Source: Acidobacteriota bacterium (GTDB lineage Bacteria > Acidobacteriota > Terriglobia > Bryobacterales > Bryobacteraceae). Taken from it: DNA of 64,000 bases. The notes under the pieces were generated by a model. The model saw nothing but the letters and a program-made list of their open reading frames with translations, had not been told where the DNA came from and ran no database searches. Position numbers and translations under genes: made by a program. Within the stretch, counting starts at the first letter, position 1; every line of letters begins with the position of its first letter. The stretch lies in assembly GCA_017307505.1 (NCBI GenBank), contig JAFKEE010000038.1, forward strand, positions 62,001 through 126,000. The letters are read 5' to 3'. Of the stretch, positions 8,120 to 16,846 are shown piece after piece.

Positions 8120-8944
8120 TTAAGCGAACTGAGCCGCGGCGGTGCCGTGCTCGGCGATGGTGAGCGTGTCGGTGCGCACCTTGTTCCAGTCCTGCAGTGC
8201 GAAGCCATTAGCAGTGAAGAAGGCGCGGATGCGAATGGAATCCCAGCCGGCGACGTCCTCCAGAATGGGGATGAGCACGCTGAGGGCGTCGTCACTGAGA
8301 ATGGTGCGGCGCGCGATCTGGCTAATGAACTTCGCCTCCGACACGGCGATGGTGAGTCCTTCATGGCGATTGACGTTGAGCATGACATGTACGTCGGAAC
8401 TGCCATCACCCACGTACACGACATGGTCGTAGCTGATCTGCATCCTGTTGCGCAGCTCCTCCAGCACCGCCACTTTGCCGTAGCCGGCGGAGACACGCAG
8501 CACTTCCTGAATCTCGCCGGTTTCCGGGTGATAGCGGAACTTGGTGCCGTAGATATTCTCAGGAGGCACGATGCCCTCGAGGGCGGACTGGATCACTTCT
8601 TCCGGAGCGGCGGAAACGACGTAGAACGCAAAATTGCGGCCGTCGATGTCCTTGAGAAGCTGCGACAGAAGGCGAATGTTCTGTTTTAACCGGATGTGCT
8701 TGCCAACCTCATAGAGGTGCTCTTTGCGGACGCGGCGATACTCGGGATCGTGCAGAAGCAGGTAGGCCAGTTCGCCGCCCTGCTGCACCATGTGAATGCG
8801 CGAGAGGCCTTCCACCTTCTTGAGGAAGTCTTTCGTACCCAGCAGTTCACTCAGGACGATGCCGGAATCATTGAAGCTCAGCGTTTGGTCGAAGTCGGTG
8901 GCGAACAGATACTGCTTCGCCGAATTGGTACGTTCCTGGATCAT
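8120..8944 (-). CDS. HAD-superfamily hydrolase (probable phosphatase)
   Basis: A 274-residue protein with the four HAD motifs in order: DFDQT (about residues 17-21, nucleophile and acid Asp), VVSAAP (motif II Ser), a motif III Lys before the last motif, and GDGSSD (metal-binding Asp). Spacing resembles the phosphoserine-phosphatase-like HAD-IB group with a helical cap, but no specific substrate signature is evident. The sequence is confidently a phosphatase-like HAD; the substrate is unknown. Confidence 0.85.
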   Translation of the reverse strand: MIQERTNSAKQYLFATDFDQTLSFNDSGIVLSELLGTKDFLKKVEGLSRIHMVQQGGELAYLLLHDPEYRRVRKEHLYEVGKHIRLKQNIRLLSQLLKDIDGRNFAFYVVSAAPEEVIQSALEGIVPPENIYGTKFRYHPETGEIQEVLRVSAGYGKVAVLEELRNRMQISYDHVVYVGDGSSDVHVMLNVNRHEGLTIAVSEAKFISQIARRTILSDDALSVLIPILEDVAGWDSIRIRAFFTANGFALQDWNKVRTDTLTIAEHGTAAAQFA

Positions 8945-9135
8945 AATTCGAGAAAACTCCTTTCCTTCGGGCCCGGCGACACCAGGATCGCGCGATGGAT
9001 TATCAGCGCGATGTCGGTTTCGTTACAGTTCGAGCGTTGGACAGTGCGTAGACACTCCGGCCTGGAGCAGGCTGATGAACTGAAATGAAATACGGGGAGC
9101 TTGTGGCGGCGGGGCCTTGCGGGAATTACATCTCT

Positions 9136-9144
9136 ATTGTAGCA
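9136..9144 (-). promoter_or_regulatory. Candidate extended -10 promoter for the HAD gene
   Basis: On the minus strand the bases read TGCTACAAT: an extended -10 TG, one base, then TACAAT (five of six to consensus). No good -35 lies at the usual distance, as expected for extended -10 promoters. The leader would be about 185 nt. Confidence 0.35.
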
Positions 9145-9149
9145 GACGC

Positions 9150-9182
9150 ACGGGCTCGGCCCCAGGATTCAGCCGAGCCCGT
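9150..9182 (-). terminator. Strong hairpin behind the enoyl-CoA hydratase operon
   Basis: A perfect 11-bp inverted repeat (ACGGGCTCGGC 9150-9160, GCCGAGCCCGT 9172-9182, loop 11) begins 34 bases past the hydratase stop. No T-run follows on either strand, so it may be a U-less terminator or an mRNA 3'-end stabiliser. Confidence 0.5.
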
Positions 9183-9216
9183 TAGATAGGCCTCGATGCG
9201 GCGCTAACTGCCTGAC

Positions 9217-9987
9217 TTACTTAGCGTTAAGGGAGGGCCAGACGGGCTTTCTTTTTTCGCGGAAGGCACGGACACCCTCGATGAAATCAGCAGATCGAAA
9301 TGTCTTGGCGCGAAACTCGGCGGCCAGCCGGCCGGCGGTTTCCCAACTCATTTCGCGGCTCTTCTGCACGAAATCGAGCCCGCGGCGCAGCGTTTCCTGG
9401 CTGGCATAGGCGAGCAGGCGTGCGGTATTCGTGGCGCGATCGTCGAGTTCAAACGGAGGAACGACTTCGTGCACCAGGCCATATTGCTGGGCCTCATTCG
9501 TTCCGAAAATGCGGCCGGTCAGCGACAGTTCAACAGTGCGGCGTTCGCCGATGGCCAGAGATACGGCGCGATGGATGACGAAGGGCCAGAGACCGACGCG
9601 GATCTCGGTCAGCCCGAAATTCGTACCCTGCGCGGCGAGGACCACATGACAATTCGCGAGCAGGCCGATGCCCCCGCCGAGGACCGCCCCCTGGACCGCG
9701 GCGACGATGGGTTTGTGGTAGTGAACGCCGAAGGTGAAGAGCTGCTCGTGGATTTCCGTGCGTTCCGGCGCATCGGGCTGCAGGGCATCGTCAAGATCCA
9801 TGCCGGAACAGAATACCTGCCCCGAGGCGTCCAGCAGGACGCAGCCGATGGTGCGGTCGCGGCCCGCCTCTTTCAGCGCGGCCACCAGTTCGCGGCACAG
9901 CTTCTCGTCGAGGGCGTTGCGCTTTTCGGGATTGTTGAGGGTGATGCGAAGAACGCGTTCCTCGCGCGAGATCATCAGTTGGCTCAT
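9217..9987 (-). CDS. Enoyl-CoA hydratase/isomerase family protein
   Basis: A 256-residue crotonase-fold enzyme. The CoA-binding/oxyanion segments are visible: GQVFCSGMDLDDAL and AAVQGAVLGGGIGLLANCHVVLAA, followed by FGLTEIRVGLWP with the usual catalytic-position Glu. It is the last gene of a four-gene acyl-CoA catabolic operon; its ATG overlaps the previous stop (ATGA, 9984-9987). In the Atu and leucine/isovalerate pathways such an enzyme hydrates the glutaconyl-type product of the carboxylase, and the context suggests that role here. Exact substrate not determinable. Confidence 0.88.
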   Translation of the reverse strand: MSQLMISREERVLRITLNNPEKRNALDEKLCRELVAALKEAGRDRTIGCVLLDASGQVFCSGMDLDDALQPDAPERTEIHEQLFTFGVHYHKPIVAAVQGAVLGGGIGLLANCHVVLAAQGTNFGLTEIRVGLWPFVIHRAVSLAIGERRTVELSLTGRIFGTNEAQQYGLVHEVVPPFELDDRATNTARLLAYASQETLRRGLDFVQKSREMSWETAGRLAAEFRAKTFRSADFIEGVRAFREKRKPVWPSLNAK

Positions 9988-10310
9988 GAACTTGTTGCTT
10001 CCGTTTCGATTTCCAGGCGCAGCAGGGCCGCGCCGAACGTCTTCCCCTGCGCGTCGAGACGCAGCGTGACAGTCCCGCCGCCGCCGAGCGCGCCCTGGAG
10101 GACAAAGTTGAGAGCATGGACGTTGGGGAGTTCATAGCGCGTAACGGGACCGCGAACGCGCGAGCCGAAGAACGCATGGACCTTTTCTGCTGTGAGTTCC
10201 CGAAGCAGCAGAGCGTAATCTTCGGGGCGCCAGGCGATGACACCGATGTTCACGGTGTCGCCCTTGTCGCCGGAGCGCGTGTGTGCGAAATGCGAGAGCG
10301 GGGCTTTCAA
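9984..10310 (-). CDS. AtuA-associated ferredoxin-fold domain protein (stand-alone)
   Basis: A 108-residue protein whose HTRSGDKGDTVNIGVIA segment is the hallmark of the small domain normally found at the C-terminus of AtuA-type proteins or as its own gene. I chose the TTG at 10310 because TTGA overlaps the AtuA-like stop by four bases, matching the ATGA overlaps elsewhere in this operon; the frame continues upstream antisense-free but without support. Known of the family: it accompanies the DUF1446 protein in acyclic-terpene and related CoA catabolism; biochemical role unclear. Confidence 0.8.
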   Translation of the reverse strand: MKAPLSHFAHTRSGDKGDTVNIGVIAWRPEDYALLLRELTAEKVHAFFGSRVRGPVTRYELPNVHALNFVLQGALGGGGTVTLRLDAQGKTFGAALLRLEIETEATSS

Positions 10311-11641
10311 CTCAGCACCTCGATCTGGGGCGTGATCTCTTCGCGGGGCAAAAGGGCGGGCCAGTACGCAATGACCTCGCGCACAGCCGGGCGTCCCTCT
10401 CCATAGCCCGTGGCGCCCGGTGGGCCGCTGAGTACCAGGGGAATGAGTTCCCGGGTAAAGCGGTCGACGGCCTGTTTCGAGGTTCCGCGAGCGCCGATGC
10501 GGAGCATGACCTCCGGCGGATCTTCGATGAGTGGCGCGGCAGGGCCGTGACAGGAGTTGAAGCCGACGAACTCGCTGTACACCTCTTCGAACTCGAGCTC
10601 GAGCTGCGCCAGACGGCCGCGCACGATGCGGTCGGCCGCATAGGCTTTCTCCAGTGCGGAAGGCCAGCAATAGACCAGGCTGCCCTGCGCCTTCCAACCG
10701 GCATGGTAGCTGATGGAGGCTTTCCACTGGGCAGGAGCCGGGGCTCCGGTGGCGCCGCTGATGCGGACGCTGTCGGGACCGGCATCCTCGATCTGGACCG
10801 AGGTGAAGTCGGCGACACAGTCGGGCGTGAAGTAGGCGCGCGGATCACCGATCTCGTAGAGCATCTGTTCGATGACGGTATGGCGATTCACGGCGCCGCC
10901 GGTGCCGGGATGCTTGGTGATGATGCAGACGCCGTCGGGCGAAGCGTCGATGATGGGATAGCCGATGTTGGCGGGATCGTCCATCGTTTGCCAATCCACC
11001 TGGGAATTGCCGCCGGTGCATTGGGAGCCGCACTCGATGATATGGCCGGCGATGGTGCCGGCACACAGCAGGTCGACGTCGGAGGGACGCCAGCAGAACT
11101 GGTGGATCATCGGGGCCAGGGCAAGAGCGGCATCGGCGCAGCGTCCGGTGATGATGACGTCGGCGCCCGTGGAGAGCGCCTCCGCAATGGGAAAGGCGCC
11201 GACATAAGCGTTGGCGCTGGTGACCGACTCGCGGATCCCGGAGAGCGGCGCACCTGTGTCCATATTGCGGAGTTCGATACCGCGCGCGAGCAGGTCGTCC
11301 AGGCGTGGATAGATGTCGTCGCCGGTAACGATGGCAACCTTCAATTCCGGAGCAAGGGCACGCACCTGCGCGGCGCAGGCCCGCGGATTCACGCCGCCGG
11401 CATTGGCAATCACCCGGATGTTGCGCTGTTTGAGGCGTGAGGCCAGGCGGGCCATCAGCGGCGGAAAGTCTCGCGCATAGCCGAGGTTGGGATCCGCCTT
11501 CTTCTGTTTCTGCAGGATCGACATCGTCACCTCGGCCAGATAGTCGAGGGTGAGGTAGTCGATTGGCCCCTGCTCCACGAGGTGGACCGGCGCGTCCAGC
11601 CAGTCGCCCCAGAAGCCCTGCCCGTTGGCAATGCGAATCAT
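10307..11641 (-). CDS. AtuA-like acyclic terpene utilization family protein (DUF1446)
   Basis: A 444-residue protein with family features MIRIANGQGFWGDW at the start, RVIANAGGVNPRACA, VIITGRCADAALALAPM and FNSCHGPAAP. The family takes part in catabolism of branched acyl-CoAs such as citronellyl/geranyl derivatives, with unclear chemistry. The ATG at 11641 overlaps the carboxyltransferase stop by ATGA; an alternative start at 11695 lies inside that gene and has no support. The C-terminal ferredoxin-fold domain, fused in some homologues, is encoded here by the next gene. Confidence 0.85.
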   Translation of the reverse strand: MIRIANGQGFWGDWLDAPVHLVEQGPIDYLTLDYLAEVTMSILQKQKKADPNLGYARDFPPLMARLASRLKQRNIRVIANAGGVNPRACAAQVRALAPELKVAIVTGDDIYPRLDDLLARGIELRNMDTGAPLSGIRESVTSANAYVGAFPIAEALSTGADVIITGRCADAALALAPMIHQFCWRPSDVDLLCAGTIAGHIIECGSQCTGGNSQVDWQTMDDPANIGYPIIDASPDGVCIITKHPGTGGAVNRHTVIEQMLYEIGDPRAYFTPDCVADFTSVQIEDAGPDSVRISGATGAPAPAQWKASISYHAGWKAQGSLVYCWPSALEKAYAADRIVRGRLAQLELEFEEVYSEFVGFNSCHGPAAPLIEDPPEVMLRIGARGTSKQAVDRFTRELIPLVLSGPPGATGYGEGRPAVREVIAYWPALLPREEITPQIEVLS

Positions 11642-13245
11642 GAACCAAGAACCTCCAGGGCAGTGTGCGCGCGATGGCCCGAGGCACAGGCGCATTCGAA
11701 CGCGAAAGCGAGCAGCAGGCGGGTCTCCAGAGGGTCGAGCAGGGCGTCCACGTGGCCGCGGGCTGCGGCGTAGCGGGCATCCAGCCAGCGGTCGTAATCG
11801 GCGCGGGTCTTGTCGATGCGTTCCTGCAACTCGGGCGGCACAGGTTTCCCTTCGGCTTTCAGCTTATCCAGTTCCACACCGTGCACGGCCTGCACGGCGG
11901 AGTCGCCCTCCATCACGCCGATGCGGGCAGTCGGCCAGGCGAAGGTGAAGTTGGGGTCGAAGCCCTGGGCGGCCATGGCGTAGTAACCGGCGCCCGAAGC
12001 GTGATTCAGCGTGAGGATGATCTTGGGCACGGTGGCACAGGCCATGGATTCGACCATCTCCGCGCCGGCGCGAATAATACCCGCGGCCTCGGCGTCGGGC
12101 CCTACCATGAAGCCGGAGACGTCCTGCAGATAGAGTAGCGGCAGATTGTGGCGCTCCGCGTACTCGACGAAATAGGAGACCTTGCGGGCCGTTTCGGTGT
12201 AGACGATGCCGCCGATGCGGGGTCCGGCGTTGGATTTCAGGAAGCCGCGGCGATTGCCGATGACGCCGATGGGTCGGCCGTGCAGACGGGCTTCGAGGCA
12301 GTACATCTCGGGCGCGAAGTCGGGCTGGAACTCGGTAGCCGGGCCGGCATCCAGCAACCGGTCGAGGATCTCGCGGATGTCGTAGGCCTGGCGGTGATCG
12401 TCGGGCAGGATATCGTAGAGGTCCTCGGCGGGCTTGGCCGTGTTGGAGCCCTGTTGCCGGGCCGGAGGCGCGGGCCAGCCGGCGATGCGCTCGCGAATCT
12501 GGCGCAGGCAGTCCAGGTCATCAGCGGCCGTGAAGTGGGCGACCCCGCTCAGCGAGGTATGCATGCGGGCCCCACCCAGGGATTCGCTGTCTGTTTTCTG
12601 GCCTGTGGCTCCCTTGACCAGATTGGGTCCCCCGAGGCCCATGAAGCTCGTGCGCTCGACCATGTAGATGACATCGCTCAGGGCGGGAAGATAGGCTCCG
12701 CCGGCGATGCAGGGTCCCATTACGGCGGCGATTTGTGGAATTCTCAGGACACGCCGCATGAGGGAGTTGTAGTAAAAAATCCGGGCAGCGCCGTATTGAC
12801 CCGGAAATATCCCATCCTGTAAAGGCAAATTCACACCGGCGGAATCCACAAGATAGACGATGGGCAGCCGGTTGCGCATGGCAATCTCCTGCGCACGCAG
12901 GATCTTGGTGATGGTCTCCGGCCACCATGCACCCGCCTTGACGGTGGCATCGTTGGCAACGATGACCACGGGGCGGCCTTCCACACGGGCCAGCACCGTC
13001 ACGACGCCGGCGCCTGGAGCCTGGCCGTCATAGCGGTCGTACGCCATGAGCAGCCCCACTTCCAACAAGGGCGAAGAAGGGTCAGCGAGGCGCGCAACTC
13101 GCTCACGGGCCGTGAGTTTACCGTCACGATGCTGGCGGTCGGCTTTGGCTTGTCCACCGCCTTGCACCAGCCGGTCCTCAAGTGCGCGCAGCTGCCGCAG
13201 CAGAAGGCGCATGCTGTTATCCGACGCGCTCGTCCCAGGAGTCAC
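11638..13245 (-). CDS. Acyl-CoA carboxylase beta subunit (carboxyltransferase, MCC/AtuC type)
   Basis: A 535-residue crotonase-fold carboxyltransferase. It shows GKLTARERVARL, VANDATVKAGAWWPETITKILRAQEIA, the acyl-CoA oxyanion segment IAAVMGPCIAGGAYLPALSD and the biotin-site region GRPIGVIGNRRGFLKSNAGPRIGG. Such subunits transfer carboxylate from biotin to 3-methylcrotonyl- or geranyl-CoA. It heads the operon. The start is uncertain: GTG 13245 gives the longest frame; ATG 13212 (MRLLLRQL) is an alternative. No biotin carboxylase/BCCP alpha subunit is in this window, so it must be encoded elsewhere. Confidence 0.9.
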   Translation of the reverse strand: MTPGTSASDNSMRLLLRQLRALEDRLVQGGGQAKADRQHRDGKLTARERVARLADPSSPLLEVGLLMAYDRYDGQAPGAGVVTVLARVEGRPVVIVANDATVKAGAWWPETITKILRAQEIAMRNRLPIVYLVDSAGVNLPLQDGIFPGQYGAARIFYYNSLMRRVLRIPQIAAVMGPCIAGGAYLPALSDVIYMVERTSFMGLGGPNLVKGATGQKTDSESLGGARMHTSLSGVAHFTAADDLDCLRQIRERIAGWPAPPARQQGSNTAKPAEDLYDILPDDHRQAYDIREILDRLLDAGPATEFQPDFAPEMYCLEARLHGRPIGVIGNRRGFLKSNAGPRIGGIVYTETARKVSYFVEYAERHNLPLLYLQDVSGFMVGPDAEAAGIIRAGAEMVESMACATVPKIILTLNHASGAGYYAMAAQGFDPNFTFAWPTARIGVMEGDSAVQAVHGVELDKLKAEGKPVPPELQERIDKTRADYDRWLDARYAAARGHVDALLDPLETRLLLAFAFECACASGHRAHTALEVLGS

Positions 13246-13248
13246 CGA

Positions 13249-13258
13249 ACACTAGTGT
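13249..13258. promoter_or_regulatory. Ten-base perfect palindrome upstream of the acyl-CoA operon
   Basis: ACACTAGTGT lies 4 bases upstream of the GTG start candidate, a plausible operator position. A single 10-base palindrome can occur by chance, so support is modest. Confidence 0.25.
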
Positions 13259-13307
13259 ACGGCAAGCGCGTCAGATGAGTAACATTCGCGGAAGTGGTGG
13301 TTTCGCT

Positions 13308-13336
13308 TTGAAGTTTTCTGAACCCTTTGCGATACT
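13308..13336 (+). promoter_or_regulatory. Candidate promoter of the cold-shock gene with long leader
   Basis: TTGAAG (13308-13313) and GATACT (13331-13336) are separated by exactly 17 bases; each matches consensus at four positions. The resulting 5' leader of about 130 nt is in keeping with the long structured leaders known for cspA-type genes. Confidence 0.45.
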
Positions 13337-13472
13337 GAGTGAGTCCGTACAGTAAAGAAGCTTAACCTTTCCTTGGCTCTTCGAAAATTCGCATCGAAGT
13401 GACTCCCCGTTGAAGTTCTCTTTGACGTTACAGAGCACAGGAGAGGTGTGTCGATATTTAGGAGAAGTATCT

Positions 13473-13676
13473 GTGAAGGAAAAAGGCGTCGTGAAATGGT
13501 TTAATGCCGCGAAGGGCTACGGCTTTATTCAGCGGCATACGGGGGAAGACGTGTTTGTCCATTACAGCGCCATCCAGATGTCCGGTTACCGGACCCTGGA
13601 CGAGGGGCTGGAAGTGGAATTCGAACTAAAGACCGGACCTAAAGGCCTTCAGGCTGAAAACGTTACGCGAGCATAG
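13473..13676 (+). CDS. Cold-shock domain protein (CspA family)
   Basis: A 67-residue OB-fold nucleic-acid-binding protein. Both RNA-binding motifs are present: KGYGFI (RNP1) and VFVHYSAI (RNP2), after [15 protein letters not shown] 13473 is chosen because AGGAGAAG lies 5-12 bases upstream and it gives the standard family length; the frame opens at 13410 but would add an unrelated 21-residue extension. Csp proteins melt RNA secondary structure during cold or stress. It sits alone between divergent and downstream genes. Confidence 0.95.
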   Translation: MKEKGVVKWFNAAKGYGFIQRHTGEDVFVHYSAIQMSGYRTLDEGLEVEFELKTGPKGLQAENVTRA

Positions 13677-13694
13677 TTAAAGCTCTTATCCAAC

Positions 13695-13734
13695 ATCGGC
13701 ACGGGCCACTCACAGAGGGGCGGCCCGCGCCGAT
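13695..13734 (+). terminator. Hairpin after the cold-shock gene
   Basis: Interrupted stem: ATCGGC (13695-13700) with GCCGAT (13729-13734) and GGGCC (13703-13707) with GGCCC (13722-13726), 18 bases after the stop codon. There is no T-run, so termination strength is uncertain. Confidence 0.45.
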
Positions 13735-13795
13735 CGGCACTCGCAGCTCCACAACATACAGCGAACGCCAGCTGGAAGCTTTATCCTGAACAGGA

Positions 13796-15307
13796 ATGGG
13801 CCTCCGTGTTCGCTCTAGGCTGGGTCGCTGGATCGTACCCTCCCTGGCAGATCTGTTGCTGGCCGCGCTGGTCTTGCGCCCCTACCTGCTACCAGGCGGA
13901 CTGGAAGAACTGCTGTCGGATGCCAGCGTTGGCATGCACATTCGAACCGGTGACCTGATCCGGTCTGCCGGCTCCCTGCCCCACTCGGATCCCTTCTCCT
14001 TCGCATTGCCAGGTAAGGAATGGTTCGCCTGGGAGTGGTTGACGGAGCTTGGCTTATCTTTCCTCCATTCCTGGTATGGACTGGCCGCGATCGCCCTGGT
14101 CGCAGTGGCTCTCATGGCGGGTACTTCTGCCCTGGTCTTGCGAATCTGCCTGCGTCGAGGTGAAAGCGCGCTGCTGGCGCTGTTGCTGGTTATGGCCGGA
14201 TTTCAGGCCTCGATGAACCATGCGCTCGCGCGCCCGCACCTGATCACATGGCTCTTTCTGGCCATCTCCATCGCCGTCGTGGAACGCGAGCGGCGGGAAG
14301 CTTGGCGCGGATTCTGGCTGCTGATCCCGCTAGCCGCACTGTGGGCCAACCTACATGGCGGATTCGCGATCCTGCCGGCGTATCTGGCTGTGGTGTGCAC
14401 CGGACTAGGCATTGAGGCGCTGTGGCAGCGTTTCAGTTGGCAGGGCGTCTGGCGGATGGTCGCCTGCGGCCTGCTGGTGGGAGCGGCCACGCTCCTCAAT
14501 CCCTATGGGATCCGGTTGCACCAGCATCTGATCGAGTTTGTTTCTTCCCCTTGGGCCATTCAGATGATCGAGGAGTATCATCCTCCGTCGCCGTCGCTGG
14601 GAGAGCAGTATTACTGGTTCGCGGCATTGGGCCTGTTGGCCGGGTTTGCGGCGGTATCCGCGCTCGTGCGCCGGAGGGTCAGCGATGCGCTGGTTTGCCT
14701 TTTCTTCCTCAGCTCGGCGTGCAAGTCCGCCCGGCACATCCCGCTGTTTGTCATTGCGGTGACCCCCATCCTGGCCAGTGAACTGCGCTGGCTTTGGGAC
14801 ATCGTGCGCAGCCGCACCGGTAAGCGGGGCACGGCCGAGCAGCTCCACAAAATGGATCTGGGCATGCGCCCGCACTTCGGGCGGCACAGCATTTGGCTGG
14901 CGGCCTGTTTCGTTCTGGTGCTGCTGTTCCGGACGCCTCTTGGCCTGCCTTCCAATTTTCCAGAGAAGCGATTTCCGGTGGGCATGGCTGCCTCAAATCG
15001 AGACATCCTGCGCAGTGGCCGGGTGTTCTCTACCGATGCCTGGGGCGACTTCCTGATCTACACCGGTTATCCGGGTCAGCATGTGTTCATCGATGGGCTG
15101 CAGGACTTTTTTGGACCGGCGCTGGCCGAGGACTACCTGGAGATGCTGTCGGCCGGCCCGCGCACCGAGTCACTTTTCGAACAGTGGAAATTCGACAGGG
15201 CCCTGGTGCCCGTGAAGCAGCCCATCGCGAAGTGGTTGAAGGCGCGGCCGGAGTGGCGAGTGGTGTCGGAGACTCCGCTGGCCGTTCTGCTGGTAAAGGA
15301 GAAATGA
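13796..15307 (+). CDS. Multi-pass membrane protein, unrecognised (GT-C-like architecture)
   Basis: A 503-residue inner-membrane protein with about ten hydrophobic helices between residues 15 and 395, then a soluble C-terminal part (about 400-503). The early acidic loop SDASVGMHIRTGDLI and helices with LARPHLITWLF and LLNPYGIRLH recall bacterial membrane glycosyltransferase-like (GT-C) proteins often annotated only as hypothetical. It ends in a four-base ATGA overlap with the P1 peptidase gene, implying translational coupling. The function is not established; lipid-linked sugar or lipid transfer is a guess from architecture. Confidence 0.65.
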   Translation: MGLRVRSRLGRWIVPSLADLLLAALVLRPYLLPGGLEELLSDASVGMHIRTGDLIRSAGSLPHSDPFSFALPGKEWFAWEWLTELGLSFLHSWYGLAAIALVAVALMAGTSALVLRICLRRGESALLALLLVMAGFQASMNHALARPHLITWLFLAISIAVVERERREAWRGFWLLIPLAALWANLHGGFAILPAYLAVVCTGLGIEALWQRFSWQGVWRMVACGLLVGAATLLNPYGIRLHQHLIEFVSSPWAIQMIEEYHPPSPSLGEQYYWFAALGLLAGFAAVSALVRRRVSDALVCLFFLSSACKSARHIPLFVIAVTPILASELRWLWDIVRSRTGKRGTAEQLHKMDLGMRPHFGRHSIWLAACFVLVLLFRTPLGLPSNFPEKRFPVGMAASNRDILRSGRVFSTDAWGDFLIYTGYPGQHVFIDGLQDFFGPALAEDYLEMLSAGPRTESLFEQWKFDRALVPVKQPIAKWLKARPEWRVVSETPLAVLLVKEK

Positions 15308-16371
15308 TGCGGATTCTTCTGCTGGCCATGCTCAGCGTCGGCATTCTGCTGGCGCAGCCTTCAAAGCCGAGGGCCCGGGAGGCCGGCGTCGTAACTGGCC
15401 GGTTGCCGGTGGGCCGCTGGAATGCGATCACGGACGTGCCTGGCGTGCGCGTAGGTCATTCGACGCTCATCCGTGGAGAGAGTATCCGCACTGGCGTCAC
15501 CGCGATTGTGCCGCACGGCGGCAATCTGTTCCGTGAGAAGGTCCCGGCGGCGGTCTTCGTCGGCAACGGCTTCGGCAAACTGATGGGCTCCACGCAGGTG
15601 GAAGAGCTGGGAGAACTGGAGACACCGATCCTGCTCACGGCCACCCTGAATGTGCCCCGGGTGGCCGACGCTCTGCTGGAGTACATGCTGGCCCTGCCGG
15701 GCAATGAGCAGGTCCGCAGCATCAACGCGGTGGTGGGTGAGACGAATGACGGGTATCTGAACGATATCCGCGGCCGCCACGCCGGGAAGGACGAAGTCTT
15801 CGCGGCCTTGCGCAGCGCGCGGGAAGGAGCCGTCGAAGAAGGTGCCGTCGGCGCCGGAGCGGGCACGGTCGCCTTCGGCTACAAGGGCGGCATCGGCACT
15901 TCTTCGCGCGTGTTGGGCCGGTACACGGTGGGCGTGCTGGTGCAGAGCAACTATGGCGGCGATTTGATGATCGCGGGCATTCCCGTGGGCCGCGAGCTGC
16001 GTCAGGCGGGCCAGGGCTCCAAAGACGGCAGTTGCATGATCGTGATTGCAACAGACGCTCCGGTGGATGCGCGCAATCTGAAGCGCATGGCGGCCCGGGC
16101 GATGTTGGGACTGGGACGGACGGGGTCTTCCGGCTCCAACGGCAGCGGCGACTACGCCATCGCGTTCTCAACGCAGCGGGGCAGCCAGGCCCTGGTCGGC
16201 AATGACGACATGACACCGCTCTTTGAGGGTGTCATTGAGGCAACTGAGGAGGCCGTCAACAACTCCCTGTTCAAGGCGGAGACGGTGACCTCCAACGGCC
16301 ACACCGTCGAAGCGCTGCCCACCGGCAGGGTCCTGGAGATCCTGCGCGACCACAAAGTCCTGAGCAAATAA
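15304..16371 (+). CDS. P1-family peptidase (DmpA/BapA type), exported
   Basis: A 355-residue self-processing N-terminal-nucleophile aminopeptidase related to L-aminopeptidase/D-esterase DmpA and beta-peptidyl aminopeptidases. A signal peptide is clear (MRILLLAMLSVGILLAQ). Family blocks are GRWNAITDVPGVRVGHST, GVTAIVPHG and AINAVVGETNDGYLND; the autoproteolysis site is the G-S pair in KDGSCMIVIATDAP, making S243 the nucleophile. ATG 15304 overlaps the preceding stop. These enzymes release N-terminal residues from short or unusual peptides. The membrane location of its operon partner suggests an envelope or periplasmic role. Confidence 0.9.
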   Translation: MMRILLLAMLSVGILLAQPSKPRAREAGVVTGRLPVGRWNAITDVPGVRVGHSTLIRGESIRTGVTAIVPHGGNLFREKVPAAVFVGNGFGKLMGSTQVEELGELETPILLTATLNVPRVADALLEYMLALPGNEQVRSINAVVGETNDGYLNDIRGRHAGKDEVFAALRSAREGAVEEGAVGAGAGTVAFGYKGGIGTSSRVLGRYTVGVLVQSNYGGDLMIAGIPVGRELRQAGQGSKDGSCMIVIATDAPVDARNLKRMAARAMLGLGRTGSSGSNGSGDYAIAFSTQRGSQALVGNDDMTPLFEGVIEATEEAVNNSLFKAETVTSNGHTVEALPTGRVLEILRDHKVLSK

Positions 16372-16373
16372 AA

Positions 16374-16401
16374 ACGCCATGCTCCGACGGGAGCATGGCG
16401 T
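16374..16401 (-). terminator. Terminator shared by the cytochrome oxidase operon and the P1 peptidase gene
   Basis: A perfect 12-bp stem with a 4-nt loop (16374-16385 and 16390-16401). On the minus strand it is followed by TTTTTATTT, a good rho-independent signal for the respiratory operon whose last stop is at 16427. On the plus strand the tail is only CTTC, so it is weaker in that direction; its plus-strand A-run lies directly behind the P1 peptidase stop. Confidence 0.85.
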
Positions 16402-16426
16402 CTTCGGATCAGCAGATCGTTGAGGG

Positions 16427-16828
16427 CTACGGAGCCGGCGTGCCCGCGGGCTGTCCCGTGGACGGACGCACGGGCTTGTTCAGCGGAGCTCCGGGGAATT
16501 CCAGCACCGGTTCCTTCAAGTTCGAAGGCAGGATAGTTTCCCGCGTGCTGAGATCAAACAACGTCCAGATGAGGAAGATCGACAGGAACAACAGGCCGCC
16601 CACGAAGATGACGGCGTTGAACTTGTCGTGGCGCAGGTGCATGAAGAACAGGGCCACGAGCGAAGCCTTGATCGTGGCGATGATGAGCGCGACCACCGTG
16701 TTCATGGACCCGAAGTCGATGTAAGAGGCCTGGACCGTGATGATGGTAAACACCAGCAGGCCCAGCAGGACGGCCACGTAGGTCTTTGGCCCGGTGATAT
16801 GAGCAGCGTGCGAATTCGATTCAGACAT
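16427..16828 (-). CDS. ctaF: Cytochrome c oxidase subunit IV
   Basis: A 133-residue small oxidase subunit with three membrane helices (about 17-36, 43-63, 74-92) and the family segment IATIKASLVALFFMHLRHDKF. The C-terminal 40 residues are Pro-rich and probably extramembrane. It is the last gene of the twelve-gene ACIII-caa3 operon, 18 nt downstream of subunit III, with the terminator hairpin following. In the complex it stabilises CuB and the core subunits. Confidence 0.9.
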   Translation of the reverse strand: MSESNSHAAHITGPKTYVAVLLGLLVFTIITVQASYIDFGSMNTVVALIIATIKASLVALFFMHLRHDKFNAVIFVGGLLFLSIFLIWTLFDLSTRETILPSNLKEPVLEFPGAPLNKPVRPSTGQPAGTPAP

Positions 16829-16846
16829 GGTTCCGGGTGGTCTCCT

